NCBI GenBank assembly: GCA_029066845.1
Contig: JAIEFR010000003.1
Span: 48,676-112,675, forward strand
Direction: 5' to 3'
Source: Clostridia bacterium
GTDB taxonomy: Bacteria; Bacillota; Clostridia; Christensenellales; Borkfalkiaceae
DNA length: 64,000 nucleotides
This document shows, in pieces, positions 52,189 through 60,316 of the stretch. A program made the translations under genes and the position numbers. The stretch's first letter is position 1. Each line of letters starts with the position of its first letter. The notes under the pieces are model-generated. The model did not search any database and was not told the DNA's origin. It worked only from the letters and a program-made list of their open reading frames with translations.

Positions 52189-52797
52189 TTACATTAAGTG
52201 TTTTCTTATCGCCTTTATGGACGTGTTGGCAATGAGGTTGCTGCCCCTGAAAGTCGGGTGCACACCGTCCTCCGAGTAGTCGGTATAAGGATGGCTTTCG
52301 CACAGTCCGTTAAACATTTCGTCGTACGCCACGAACTCGTCGCACTTCTCCACGCACACGCGGTGAATGATTGCAAGCTCCTTGTCAAACACGGGGCGCA
52401 TACGCTTTTTGTCGGGCGCGGGCAGCAGGAAAGGCTCCAAAAAGATTACGACTATTCCCGCCTCCTTCAACTCGGTGATGAGCTGAATAAGGTCGCGCTC
52501 GAACTGCTTATAGTTGAGCTCCTTGCCGTACTTGAACTGGTGGATGGTGTTGTTGATGCCTATCATCATCACCACGGCGTCGGGCTTTAAGTCGATAACG
52601 TCGCGCTGAACGCGGGCCAAAAGGTCGCACACCTCATTGCCCGAAACGCCCTTATTGATAAGCTCTATATCCATATCGGGATAGATAGGACGAAGCTTGT
52701 CGGCAAGTACCTTTACGTAGCCGTTGCCAAGCGACTTTTCGTCGTTTCTGTCCCTGTCGCAATCGGTTATGGAATCACCGAAAAAGACTATTTTCAT
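52189..52797 (-). CDS. GDSL/SGNH-family hydrolase
   Basis: 202 residues. Block I FFGDSITD with nucleophile S9, a glycine in NKGVSGN (block II), VVMMIGINNT (block III) and the catalytic DGVHPT near the C-terminus. These enzymes are esterases that remove acyl groups from sugars or lipids. No signal peptide is present. GGGAGA before the ATG at 52797 sets the start over the longer frame to 52821. Confidence 0.92.
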   Translation of the reverse strand: MKIVFFGDSITDCDRDRNDEKSLGNGYVKVLADKLRPIYPDMDIELINKGVSGNEVCDLLARVQRDVIDLKPDAVVMMIGINNTIHQFKYGKELNYKQFERDLIQLITELKEAGIVVIFLEPFLLPAPDKKRMRPVFDKELAIIHRVCVEKCDEFVAYDEMFNGLCESHPYTDYSEDGVHPTFRGSNLIANTSIKAIRKHLM

Positions 52798-52946
52798 TTT
52801 TTCTTCTCCCTGTTGCCGCACGGCTCCTGCGCGCGACGAAATATCACATTAAACTTATTTACAATTTTACCACACCTCATTAAATATTACAAGTAAAGCG
52901 CCCGAAATTTTGTCAGCCATTATTTTCAAAACAGTACTTTAATGCT

Positions 52947-52975
52947 TTGACAAACGCATAAAATTATGATATATT
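52947..52975 (+). promoter_or_regulatory. Promoter of tRNA-Ser
   Basis: TTGACA (52947-52952), 17-base spacer, TATATT (52970-52975). Confidence 0.75.
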
Positions 52976-52988
52976 GTCTTAGCGTTGA

Positions 52989-53079
52989 GCGGACGTACCC
53001 AAGTGGCTCAAGGGGCTCCCCTGCTAAGGGAGTAGGGCGGGAAACTGCCGCGCGAGTTCAAATCTCGCCATCCGCGCCA
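52989..53079 (+). tRNA. tRNA-Ser (anticodon GCU)
   Basis: A 91-base class II tRNA. The acceptor GCGGACG pairs with CATCCGC (one C-A mismatch at the sixth pair). The anticodon stem CTCCC/GGGAG holds the loop CTGCTAA, anticodon GCT. A long variable arm and T arm GCGAG-TTCAAAT-CTCGC follow, then discriminator G and encoded CCA. Confidence 0.95.
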
Positions 53080-53117
53080 ATAAGAACGTAAGTCGAACAC
53101 TTGCGTTCTTATTTTTT
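53079..53117 (+). terminator. Terminator or attenuator after tRNA-Ser
   Basis: AATAAGAACGTAAGT (53079-53093) pairs with ACTTGCGTTCTTATT (53099-53113) followed by a T-run. It ends 13 bases before the next ATG, leaving only an AAGGAG site between, so read-through from the tRNA promoter could express that gene. Confidence 0.8.
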
Positions 53118-53129
53118 AAGGAGAACACT

Positions 53130-53999
53130 ATGGAAAGAAAAAATATATTTCAGCTGATAGAAGAGAACTATAACATAGACGACGAAATCAAAAAAATAAA
53201 CCGTCTTTTCGAGGAGCAGGAATACTTTGTAAAGAAAACTTTTTACGGATTTGATATATCCCCTTCCAGCGAAGACGTCACGTTTGTCTTTGTCCTGGAA
53301 AACTATCTGTTCTCCCCCTGGAAGCGCAGGGGCACTTGCGTAGACATTGAAGAATATTTTAAAAGATGTAACGCACGCATTGACCCCGAAAATAAAGTTG
53401 ACGAAGAAACGGCGACAAACTATGTCGAAGCAATGCTCAACTTAATAAAACTGTTCAGAGATAATTACCCGTTTTTATTAAAAGAGGCCGTTGACTTTTA
53501 TACCGATTTCGAAGACGTATTCTGTCCGTTGGTCGAAACATTGAAAAAACGCCTTGGCTTAGCCGAGAGAGTAATTGACGACGCAGTTATAGTCTATCCC
53601 GAGAATGCTCCGCTTGAACAGGTATTGGACGTTACGACCGACCAAGACGCTCAGTGGGAACTTATAAGATATTGCCGCGAGAATATGGACCTGGCTGAAA
53701 AGAGAAAATCTCTCGCTTACTTTGCAACGGCTTTCTATATCGAAGAGGACAAGAACGACGACCAGGCGACTAAACTTGTCGTTAACAAGGCGACGAATAT
53801 ACTCAATAATTTACATATCCGCCACAACAATCAGACGGGCAAATACGAAAAAGAATATCTGAAAGACATATCGGAAGAAGAAGCCCTCTCCCTTTGCGAC
53901 TTGTTATATAACCAGATTTTAACCATTATATTACTCAGGGAACAGAGGAAATACGACAAGGTTTATAAAGCCTTTAAGGACAAGCAGAAAGGCGTTTGA
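53130..53999 (+). CDS. Hypothetical protein downstream of tRNA-Ser
   Basis: 289 residues, acidic and mostly helical, starting MERKNIFQLIEENYNIDDE. No known domain was recognised; there is no signal peptide or membrane span. AAGGAG lies nine bases before the ATG. No separate promoter is visible, so transcription may come from the tRNA-Ser promoter through the intervening hairpin. It is less GC-rich than the flanking genes and sits directly behind a tRNA, both of which suggest acquisition. Confidence 0.8.
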   Translation: MERKNIFQLIEENYNIDDEIKKINRLFEEQEYFVKKTFYGFDISPSSEDVTFVFVLENYLFSPWKRRGTCVDIEEYFKRCNARIDPENKVDEETATNYVEAMLNLIKLFRDNYPFLLKEAVDFYTDFEDVFCPLVETLKKRLGLAERVIDDAVIVYPENAPLEQVLDVTTDQDAQWELIRYCRENMDLAEKRKSLAYFATAFYIEEDKNDDQATKLVVNKATNILNNLHIRHNNQTGKYEKEYLKDISEEEALSLCDLLYNQILTIILLREQRKYDKVYKAFKDKQKGV

Positions 54000-54006
54000 T
54001 TATCCC

Positions 54007-54035
54007 TTTACAAAAGTTTGCAAAAGCTGTATAAT
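54007..54035 (+). promoter_or_regulatory. Promoter of the HD-domain gene
   Basis: TTTACA (54007-54012), 17-base spacer, TATAAT (54030-54035). The ATG (54042) falls at the expected first transcribed base, so the messenger is probably leaderless. Confidence 0.65.
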
Positions 54036-54041
54036 TGCGGT

Positions 54042-55235
54042 ATGTACGAAGAGCTCAGCGACCAGATTATTGAAAAGATGACGCGCGAAAAGCGCGAGGG
54101 GACGTTCCGTAAAATTGCCTTTGACGACGCGCGCGTTCTGCGGCGCAAAGACAACCCTCACGACGAGGGCACCGTTTGGCGGCCGCCTTTCGTAAGGGAC
54201 ATTGACAAGATAATGAACTGCCCCTACTACAACCGCTACGCCGACAAGACGCAGGTATTTTCCTTTTACAAAAACGACGACATAACTCGGCGCGGACTGC
54301 ACGTTCAACTCGTTTCGAGAATTGCAAGAACCATAGGCGGCGCGCTCAACTTAAACCTTGACCTTATAGAGGCGATTGCGCTGGGGCACGACATCGGGCA
54401 CACCCCTTTCGGGCACGCAGGCGAACGCCTTTTGGACGAACTCTTATTCGCGCATACGGGGCGGCATTTTGCCCACAATATACACTCCGTACGCGTTCTG
54501 GACGGCATTTACCCCTACAATATATCCCTGCAAACGCTTTCGGGCATAGCCGCGCACGACGGCGAACTGGAACTTGCAGAATATAAACCCGCCCCCTTGA
54601 AGAGCTTTGAAGAGTTTGACAGAACGATAGAAAACTGCTATGCGGACAAGAGCGCAATCAAGCGTTTAATCCCCTCTACACTGGAAGGGTGCGTTGTGAG
54701 AATATCCGACATAATTGCATATCTTGGCAAGGACAGGCAGGACGCCGAGCGCGCCAAACTTGTAAAGGAGAGCGATTTCGACGGCAACGCAATAGGCAGC
54801 TTCAACGCGGAAATCATCAACAATCTGATGGTCAATATCATAGAGAACAGCTACGGTAAGGACTACATAAAGATGGACGCCGAGCACTTTGCCGCACTGC
54901 AAAAGGCGAAGAGCGACAACTACGAACTGGTTTATAAAAGCGATTTGGCAAGGCAGGGAATTAACGACGTCATTAAACCGATGATGAAGATGGTTTACGA
55001 AAAGCTTCTGGACGACCTCGTGAAGGGCGACAGTACCTCCCCCGTCTTTGCCCACCACGTGGACTACGTGAACAAGTCGCACTACAAGCGCGCCGTGCCC
55101 TACGAAGAGGGCGAGCCCCACCAGATTGTCGTCGATTATGTGGCGAGTATGACCGACGATTATTTCCTGGATCTGTTTGCTCACCTCTTTCCGGGCAGCA
55201 AACTTAAAATAGATTATAAGGGATATTTTGACTGA
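54042..55235 (+). CDS. dGTPase-like HD-domain phosphohydrolase
   Basis: About 397 residues. The metal site comprises H87 (GLHVQLVSRIART), H116-D117 (ALGHDIGHTPFGHAGE) and a later D in RISDIIAYLGKD. The overall pattern matches bacterial dGTPase-type dNTP triphosphohydrolases, which lower dNTP pools. Such enzymes can also restrict phage; nothing here shows that role. The frame also allows a TTG start at 54018, which would lie inside the promoter. Confidence 0.9.
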   Translation: MYEELSDQIIEKMTREKREGTFRKIAFDDARVLRRKDNPHDEGTVWRPPFVRDIDKIMNCPYYNRYADKTQVFSFYKNDDITRRGLHVQLVSRIARTIGGALNLNLDLIEAIALGHDIGHTPFGHAGERLLDELLFAHTGRHFAHNIHSVRVLDGIYPYNISLQTLSGIAAHDGELELAEYKPAPLKSFEEFDRTIENCYADKSAIKRLIPSTLEGCVVRISDIIAYLGKDRQDAERAKLVKESDFDGNAIGSFNAEIINNLMVNIIENSYGKDYIKMDAEHFAALQKAKSDNYELVYKSDLARQGINDVIKPMMKMVYEKLLDDLVKGDSTSPVFAHHVDYVNKSHYKRAVPYEEGEPHQIVVDYVASMTDDYFLDLFAHLFPGSKLKIDYKGYFD

Positions 55236-55253
55236 AATATACTGATAAATACA

Positions 55254-55289
55254 GGTTGGGCGGCACATATGTGCCGCCCAACCCCTTTT
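55254..55289. terminator. Bidirectional terminator between the HD gene and radC
   Basis: A perfect palindrome (55254-55283), arms GGTTGGGCGGCACAT and its complement, then CCTTTTT. Confidence 0.85.
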
Positions 55290-55942
55290 TATTTGATTTT
55301 ACCGCTCAAACGGTAGCTGAATCTGTCGCCCGTGGAGCTGATTATGCAGTGGTCGAAAAACTTTATCCCGCACATTGCGCACGCCTTGATAATCTTTTCC
55401 GTAACCCTGTCGTCAGCCGCCGAAGGCGTTGCGGGGCAGTTGACGTGGTTGTGCGCAAAGTACAGTCCGTACGCATCCGACGAGGAAATAACAGACAGAA
55501 TTTCGTTTGCGGAAACGTCCACCCTGTCGGCGTTCTTTGATGTGTATTGTTTGATGTCCGTCACCTTGCCGCTCCTGTTGACTAGGTAGATTTCCACGCT
55601 CTCGTTGTCCCTGCCGCGGAACCGCTCCCCGATGACCTCGAAGCACTGCTCCGTGTCGCGCATATAAATTTCTTCCCTGTGGCAGAGCTTATAGGCGCGG
55701 TCCAAGGTTTTCAGATACGTGACGACCGCATCGCTTACGCCGTCCACCGCAAGCAGCTCCTCGGGCTCCGCCTCTATGATTGCCTTAACGCCCGGGAAAC
55801 GGCTTAAAAGCGCGTCCGCCACCGCCGACATATCCCTGCCGCCGAAAGCGTTGCTTAGAAGAATATTCAAGAGGTCGGCTTCGTAAAGGCGCCCGCCGCC
55901 GTCCAGCTTTTCCATAAACTGCTTTCTCAATCCGCTTGCCAT
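55289..55942 (-). CDS. RadC-like JAB-domain protein
   Basis: 217 residues. The helix-hairpin-helix half (DLLNILLSNAFGGRDMSAVADALLSRFPG, DGVSDAVVTYLK) precedes the JAB domain with AHNHVNCPATPS and a following D, keeping the HxH metal ligands though not the full HNHPSG. Role unknown; RadC proteins are no longer thought to be classical DNA-repair factors. It stops three bases after the sbcC stop region, in line with sbcDC. Confidence 0.88.
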   Translation of the reverse strand: MASGLRKQFMEKLDGGGRLYEADLLNILLSNAFGGRDMSAVADALLSRFPGVKAIIEAEPEELLAVDGVSDAVVTYLKTLDRAYKLCHREEIYMRDTEQCFEVIGERFRGRDNESVEIYLVNRSGKVTDIKQYTSKNADRVDVSANEILSVISSSDAYGLYFAHNHVNCPATPSAADDRVTEKIIKACAMCGIKFFDHCIISSTGDRFSYRLSGKIK

Positions 55943-55945
55943 CTG

Positions 55946-58723
55946 TTAACCCGAAATTTCCACGTAGCTGCCGCCTACGCGGTCCTTTTTTACGACTATC
56001 TGTTTTTCTATTTTTTCCTTCAGCTCCGCAACGTGCGAGATTATGCCCACCAGCCTGTTGCCTTCCGAGAGGCCGTCAAGCGCGCGTATAGCCTGCGCGA
56101 GCGACTCCCCGTCCAGCGAGCCGAAGCCCTCGTCCACGAACATTGTGTCGAGCTTAATTCCGCCCGCCGACGACTGAATTTCTTCCGAAAGTCCCAGCGC
56201 GAGCGACAGCGAAGCCTTAAACGATTCGCCGCCCGACAGCGTTTTGACCGAGCGCGAAGTGCCGTTATAGTGGTCGATAACCTCCAAATCCAGACCGCTC
56301 TGACTGCGGTTGTTTTCCGCAGAGCGGCGGCGTTTCAGTTCGTACTGGTTGTCGGTCATAACCAGAAGTCTGCGGTTTGCGCGCACGATAACCCTGTCGA
56401 AATACGCCGCCTGCACGAAGGTTTCCAGCATAATCTTTTCCTTGCCGGCAAGCGTGCCGTTGGCGGTATCCGAAAGCGCCCTGATCCACGCGTACCTGCG
56501 CTCTATTTCGCCCGCCAGCTCATTTTCCCGCGTCAAATCGGTGCGGCATCTGGCGTTGGTCTGCAGGCGGTAATTGACCTGTAACGAATTCTCTGTCAAC
56601 GCTGCCTTGCGCGTGGATAGCTCCGCGGCGCGCTGCTTTAAAGCCGCCGTGTCACCGTCGTTTGCTTCCTTTAAATCACGCGCAAAGTTTTCCGCCTGCG
56701 CGCGAAGTTTTTCCACGTTTTTATCGCAGTCCGCATAAGCGTTGCGGGTGCGCTCGCGTCCTTCTTCAAGCTCGCGCCTGCTCTTTTCCCACTGCGTTTT
56801 CTGCCTTAACGCGCTCTCCCTATCGGCGTGCGCAAGCTTGCCTTTAAGCTCCTTAATATCCTTTTCGAACTGTGCAATCGAGCTGTCCGCCTTGCCCGCC
56901 TGAACCTGAGCTTCGGCTATGCGCGCGGCAAGTTTTTCCGCCTGCGCCTTGCCCGCTTCAATTTCCGCGGCGATTTTGTCCGCCCTTAAAAGCGACTGCT
57001 TTAAAAGGTTAAGCGCGGCGTTTTTATCGCCGAATTGACCTTTAACCCCGTAATATATGCCGTTTAACGCGTCTTTTACGTCTTTAAGCTTTGCGCCCTC
57101 GGCAATTTCGGTAAACTTGGCGGCGTCGGTTTTAATGCGTTCGGAACGCGCCTCGAAAGCTGCTTTAAGCTGACCCGCACGGTCGCTTGCCGCGCGCTCC
57201 TCCCCTGCCGCCTGCTCGGCAACCGCCTTGCAATTATCAAGCTCCGCGGCGTTGCAGATTTGCTTTCCGCCCAAGGTTGCGGGTGCGGGGTGATGCACCG
57301 AACCGCACACGGGGCAGGGCTTGCCGTCCTCCAGCTGTGCCGCAAGCACGCCTGCCTGCGCGTCCAGATACGCCCTGTTCATCGAAGCGTAACGCTCCTG
57401 CGCCGCAGCCGAACGGTCGCGCAGTTTTACGTAATTTTCCGCCGCCTGTTTATACTCCGCATATTCGCCGTGCAGTTTGTCAACGCCGTCCAGTATGCGC
57501 GCAAGCTCGTCCGCTTTGCCCTGCAGCTCCCTGACCTCTGCTTGCAGCTTTACCGCCTCTATTTCGGCGGCTTTCAGTTTTTCTTTCTCATTTTCAAGAG
57601 CCGCAGTTTTCGTACGCGCACTCTCCAACGCGGCGGTGCTGTCCTTAACTATATCGCGCTGATTTTGCGCAACCGCCTTCAATCTGCCAAGCTCATTGCG
57701 CTTTGTTTCCAGCTCGTCGTAGAGCGGCAGCTGAACGCTTAACCGCGCAATATTATCCGTCAAAGCCGAAATCTTCGCGCCGTCCTCCGCGTGAGAGTCA
57801 AGCTCCGCCTTTAACCCTGCAAACCTTTCTTTCTCTAAGGCAAGCTGCCGCGTGCACTGCTCATACTGTTCTTTAAGCTTCTCGCGCCTCTCCGCTTCCG
57901 CAAGCGCAACCTTCAGCTTATCAAGCTCGCCGTCGCACTCCTTCAGCTGCCCCGCAATAATCTTCGCCTGTTCCCCGTCCTCTTCTATGAGTGCGGAAAC
58001 AAGCTCCACGGCCTCCGCGGTGGGCATACCGCCGTCCTTTGCCGTGTTCACCTGTGCGGTATACGAACTGCTTTCACCGCACAATATGCCGCGCATAAAC
58101 TGCGCAATCGCACTGCCCGCCGCGTCGTACTGCGCGCGCACGGCGGAAACCTGCTCCTTAAGCTCGTCCTGCAACCGCTGGAACGAATGGGTGCGGAACA
58201 CCTTCTGGAATATTTTTTTTCTATCCTCCGTGGGCGATAACAGAAGCCGTGCAAAGTCGCCCTGCGCAAGCATAGCAATCTGCGTGAACTGCTCCCTGTC
58301 GATGCCCAGAATATCCACAACCGCCCTGTTGACGTCCTTGACCTTGGCGATAACCTTGCCGTCGGGCATAGTCAGCTCGGCATTGGCTTTCTCGCTGGTC
58401 ACTCCGTCGCCGCGCGACTTCCTGCGCTCATACTCGGGGTTGCGCACGATTTTATAAGTCTTGCCGCAGTACGAAAAGCTCAGCTCTACAAAGGTCGGGG
58501 TGTCCTCCGCGGCGTACTTGGAACGGAACATATAGGGCTCCCTGTTCGCCCCGCTTGCCTCGCCGTACAGCGCAAAGACGATGGCGTCGAACACGGTGGT
58601 CTTGCCCGCGCCCGTATCGCCGCATATCAGATACAACCCGCGCTCGCCCAGCTTTGTAAAGTCCACCACCGTGCGCTTTGCATAGGGACCGAACGCCGAC
58701 ATAACAAGTCTTAAAGGTTTCAC
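55946..58723 (-). CDS. sbcC: Exonuclease subunit SbcC
   Basis: 925 residues of the SMC-like Rad50 type. Walker A is GDTGAGKTT (35-43), and long coiled coils flank the zinc hook CPVC (470-473). The signature LSGGESFKASLSLALG and Walker B MFVDEGFGSLD follow near the C-terminus. With SbcD it opens hairpins and trims DNA ends. Its start overlaps the sbcD stop (ATGA). Confidence 0.97.
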   Translation of the reverse strand: MKPLRLVMSAFGPYAKRTVVDFTKLGERGLYLICGDTGAGKTTVFDAIVFALYGEASGANREPYMFRSKYAAEDTPTFVELSFSYCGKTYKIVRNPEYERRKSRGDGVTSEKANAELTMPDGKVIAKVKDVNRAVVDILGIDREQFTQIAMLAQGDFARLLLSPTEDRKKIFQKVFRTHSFQRLQDELKEQVSAVRAQYDAAGSAIAQFMRGILCGESSSYTAQVNTAKDGGMPTAEAVELVSALIEEDGEQAKIIAGQLKECDGELDKLKVALAEAERREKLKEQYEQCTRQLALEKERFAGLKAELDSHAEDGAKISALTDNIARLSVQLPLYDELETKRNELGRLKAVAQNQRDIVKDSTAALESARTKTAALENEKEKLKAAEIEAVKLQAEVRELQGKADELARILDGVDKLHGEYAEYKQAAENYVKLRDRSAAAQERYASMNRAYLDAQAGVLAAQLEDGKPCPVCGSVHHPAPATLGGKQICNAAELDNCKAVAEQAAGEERAASDRAGQLKAAFEARSERIKTDAAKFTEIAEGAKLKDVKDALNGIYYGVKGQFGDKNAALNLLKQSLLRADKIAAEIEAGKAQAEKLAARIAEAQVQAGKADSSIAQFEKDIKELKGKLAHADRESALRQKTQWEKSRRELEEGRERTRNAYADCDKNVEKLRAQAENFARDLKEANDGDTAALKQRAAELSTRKAALTENSLQVNYRLQTNARCRTDLTRENELAGEIERRYAWIRALSDTANGTLAGKEKIMLETFVQAAYFDRVIVRANRRLLVMTDNQYELKRRRSAENNRSQSGLDLEVIDHYNGTSRSVKTLSGGESFKASLSLALGLSEEIQSSAGGIKLDTMFVDEGFGSLDGESLAQAIRALDGLSEGNRLVGIISHVAELKEKIEKQIVVKKDRVGGSYVEISG

Positions 58724-59859
58724 CGCTCGTCCCCCCAGATTTTTTCTATAAGACCGCGCACCAGCTCGCTCTGCTCGGGCGACATAGGTTTATTGTTCTG
58801 CGCCTCGAACAGCGCCGAAAACAACTCCATAGGCGACCGCGCGGGCACCGCTTCAAGCTCCCCCGCCTGCGACGAACTCTGCGTGCGCGTGTTGTCGTAA
58901 CGCACGTTCATTATATAGGGATATATGAGGCGCAGCTTGGCAAGCGCGTCGGGCACGTCGTCCTCATCGGTAAGCACAACGTGAACAAGGTCCCTTGCAA
59001 GCGTGGTGCCCTCGTAAAAGCTCCTATTTGTAAGCTCCTCGTAGGTGCCGCGAATTTCCACGACGTCGCGCAGCGGTTTTAATTCAACCGTGCGCACGGT
59101 TATATCGCCCTTGGCTTTAAGCTCGACGACTGTCACCGACTTTTCGCTCTTCGCCTCCGAAAGCGAATATTTGAGCGGCGTGCCGGAGTATCGCACGCGT
59201 TCGGAACCGACGTTCTGCGCGCCGTGCACGTGACCGAGCGCGGTGTAATCGAAGGGCGCAAAAATTTCGGCGTCCACGTTGCCGAGGTCGCCCACCACGA
59301 ATTCTTCCGACCCCGAATGACTTGCGCCCGTAACGAACTGATGAGCAACCAGAACGTTGCGCGTGCGGGTGTCTATCTTCATAGCTTCTACGGCGGCTTT
59401 AAGCGCGTCGTTATAGCTCTCTATTTTCTCGTCTTCGAAAAAGCGGCGCACCGTTGCGGGCTTGATAAAGGGCAGCAGATATATATTGACTTCGCCGTAA
59501 CTATCGTGCAAAGTCACCGGCTGAATATCGGCGGAATACACGGGTGAAAAGTGCACGCCGCTGCGCGACATAAGTTTTGCGCCGAAGGCAATTCTTTCCG
59601 CCGAATCGTGATTGCCGCTGATAACGAAAACCTGCGCCCCCTTTTCGGAGAGCGCGTTTAAAAAGCGGTCGAAAAGCTCAACCGCTTCGGCGGACGGCAC
59701 CGACTTATCGTAGACGTCGCCCGCGATAATAACGCCGTCGGGCTGCTCGTCGGATACGATTTTAAGCACCTCGTCCAGAATATATTTTTGGTCCTCGATA
59801 AGCGAAAACTCGTTATAGCGCTTGCCTATATGCAAGTCAGCCAAGTGCAGAAATTTCAA
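58720..59859 (-). CDS. sbcD: Exonuclease subunit SbcD
   Basis: 379 residues of the Mre11 type. Metal motifs are HLADLHIGKR, IIAGDVYDKS, ISGNHDSAERI, LVAHQFV and ALGHVHGAQ. The start is TTG at 59859, overlapping the upstream regulator's stop codon by three bases, with AGGGGC six bases before. The longer frame to 59916 is regulator sequence in another frame. Confidence 0.95.
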   Translation of the reverse strand: MKFLHLADLHIGKRYNEFSLIEDQKYILDEVLKIVSDEQPDGVIIAGDVYDKSVPSAEAVELFDRFLNALSEKGAQVFVISGNHDSAERIAFGAKLMSRSGVHFSPVYSADIQPVTLHDSYGEVNIYLLPFIKPATVRRFFEDEKIESYNDALKAAVEAMKIDTRTRNVLVAHQFVTGASHSGSEEFVVGDLGNVDAEIFAPFDYTALGHVHGAQNVGSERVRYSGTPLKYSLSEAKSEKSVTVVELKAKGDITVRTVELKPLRDVVEIRGTYEELTNRSFYEGTTLARDLVHVVLTDEDDVPDALAKLRLIYPYIMNVRYDNTRTQSSSQAGELEAVPARSPMELFSALFEAQNNKPMSPEQSELVRGLIEKIWGDER

Positions 59860-60203
59860 TTTTTCGCCCCTTTGGGTTTGTCCGTAATAACCACGTCGAA
59901 AAGGTCCAGCTTGCAAATCTGCGCGTAGAACATAAGGTCGTCCAAGGTGGGCAGACTTTTGCCGTTTTCCCAGTTGAACACCACGCTTTCGGTAACGTTG
60001 AACACGGCGGCAAGCTCGGCACGGCTTATGCTGTTATCCATTTCGAATTTGCAGTCCGCGCAGTTTGCGCCGTCGCAAACGCCGTTTTTAACGCGCAGAA
60101 CGCCGCAGACGTAGCGGCGTAAGTTTATATTATCCTGCCTTAAAAGGCGCAGATTGACCGCCGTTTTCTGCCAGTTTACGTAGCTTCTTTGTAATTTTTC
60201 CAT
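59856..60203 (-). CDS. Xre-like regulator with Cys cluster, upstream of sbcDC
   Basis: 115 residues. A basic helical N-terminus is followed by four cysteines (C33, C43, C48 and C51 in CDGANCADC) that may bind a metal. A helix-turn-helix follows (ISRAELAAVFNVTESVVFNWENGKSLPT). Translational coupling to sbcD suggests it controls, or shares a trigger with, this DNA-end-processing operon. Confidence 0.8.
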   Translation of the reverse strand: MEKLQRSYVNWQKTAVNLRLLRQDNINLRRYVCGVLRVKNGVCDGANCADCKFEMDNSISRAELAAVFNVTESVVFNWENGKSLPTLDDLMFYAQICKLDLFDVVITDKPKGAKN

Positions 60204-60266
60204 AATTTTATTTTACCGCAATAACACGCAAATGGCAACCGTTTAAGCCTTTGCCTTATAAAAATC

Positions 60267-60290
60267 TCCCCCGACCTTTCGGTCGGGGGA
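60267..60290 (-). terminator. Terminator of the pectate-lyase gene
   Basis: A 10-bp stem, TCCCCCGACC (60267-60276) with GGTCGGGGGA (60281-60290), loop TTTC, then AGATTTTTA on the minus strand. Confidence 0.85.
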
Positions 60291-60316
60291 TAATTTTAAG
60301 TTGTGTTATGGTTTGA

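Noticed and set aside
53130..53999. Calling the gene after tRNA-Ser an abortive-infection protein
   Set aside because: Position and helical make-up alone do not support it; no motif was found.
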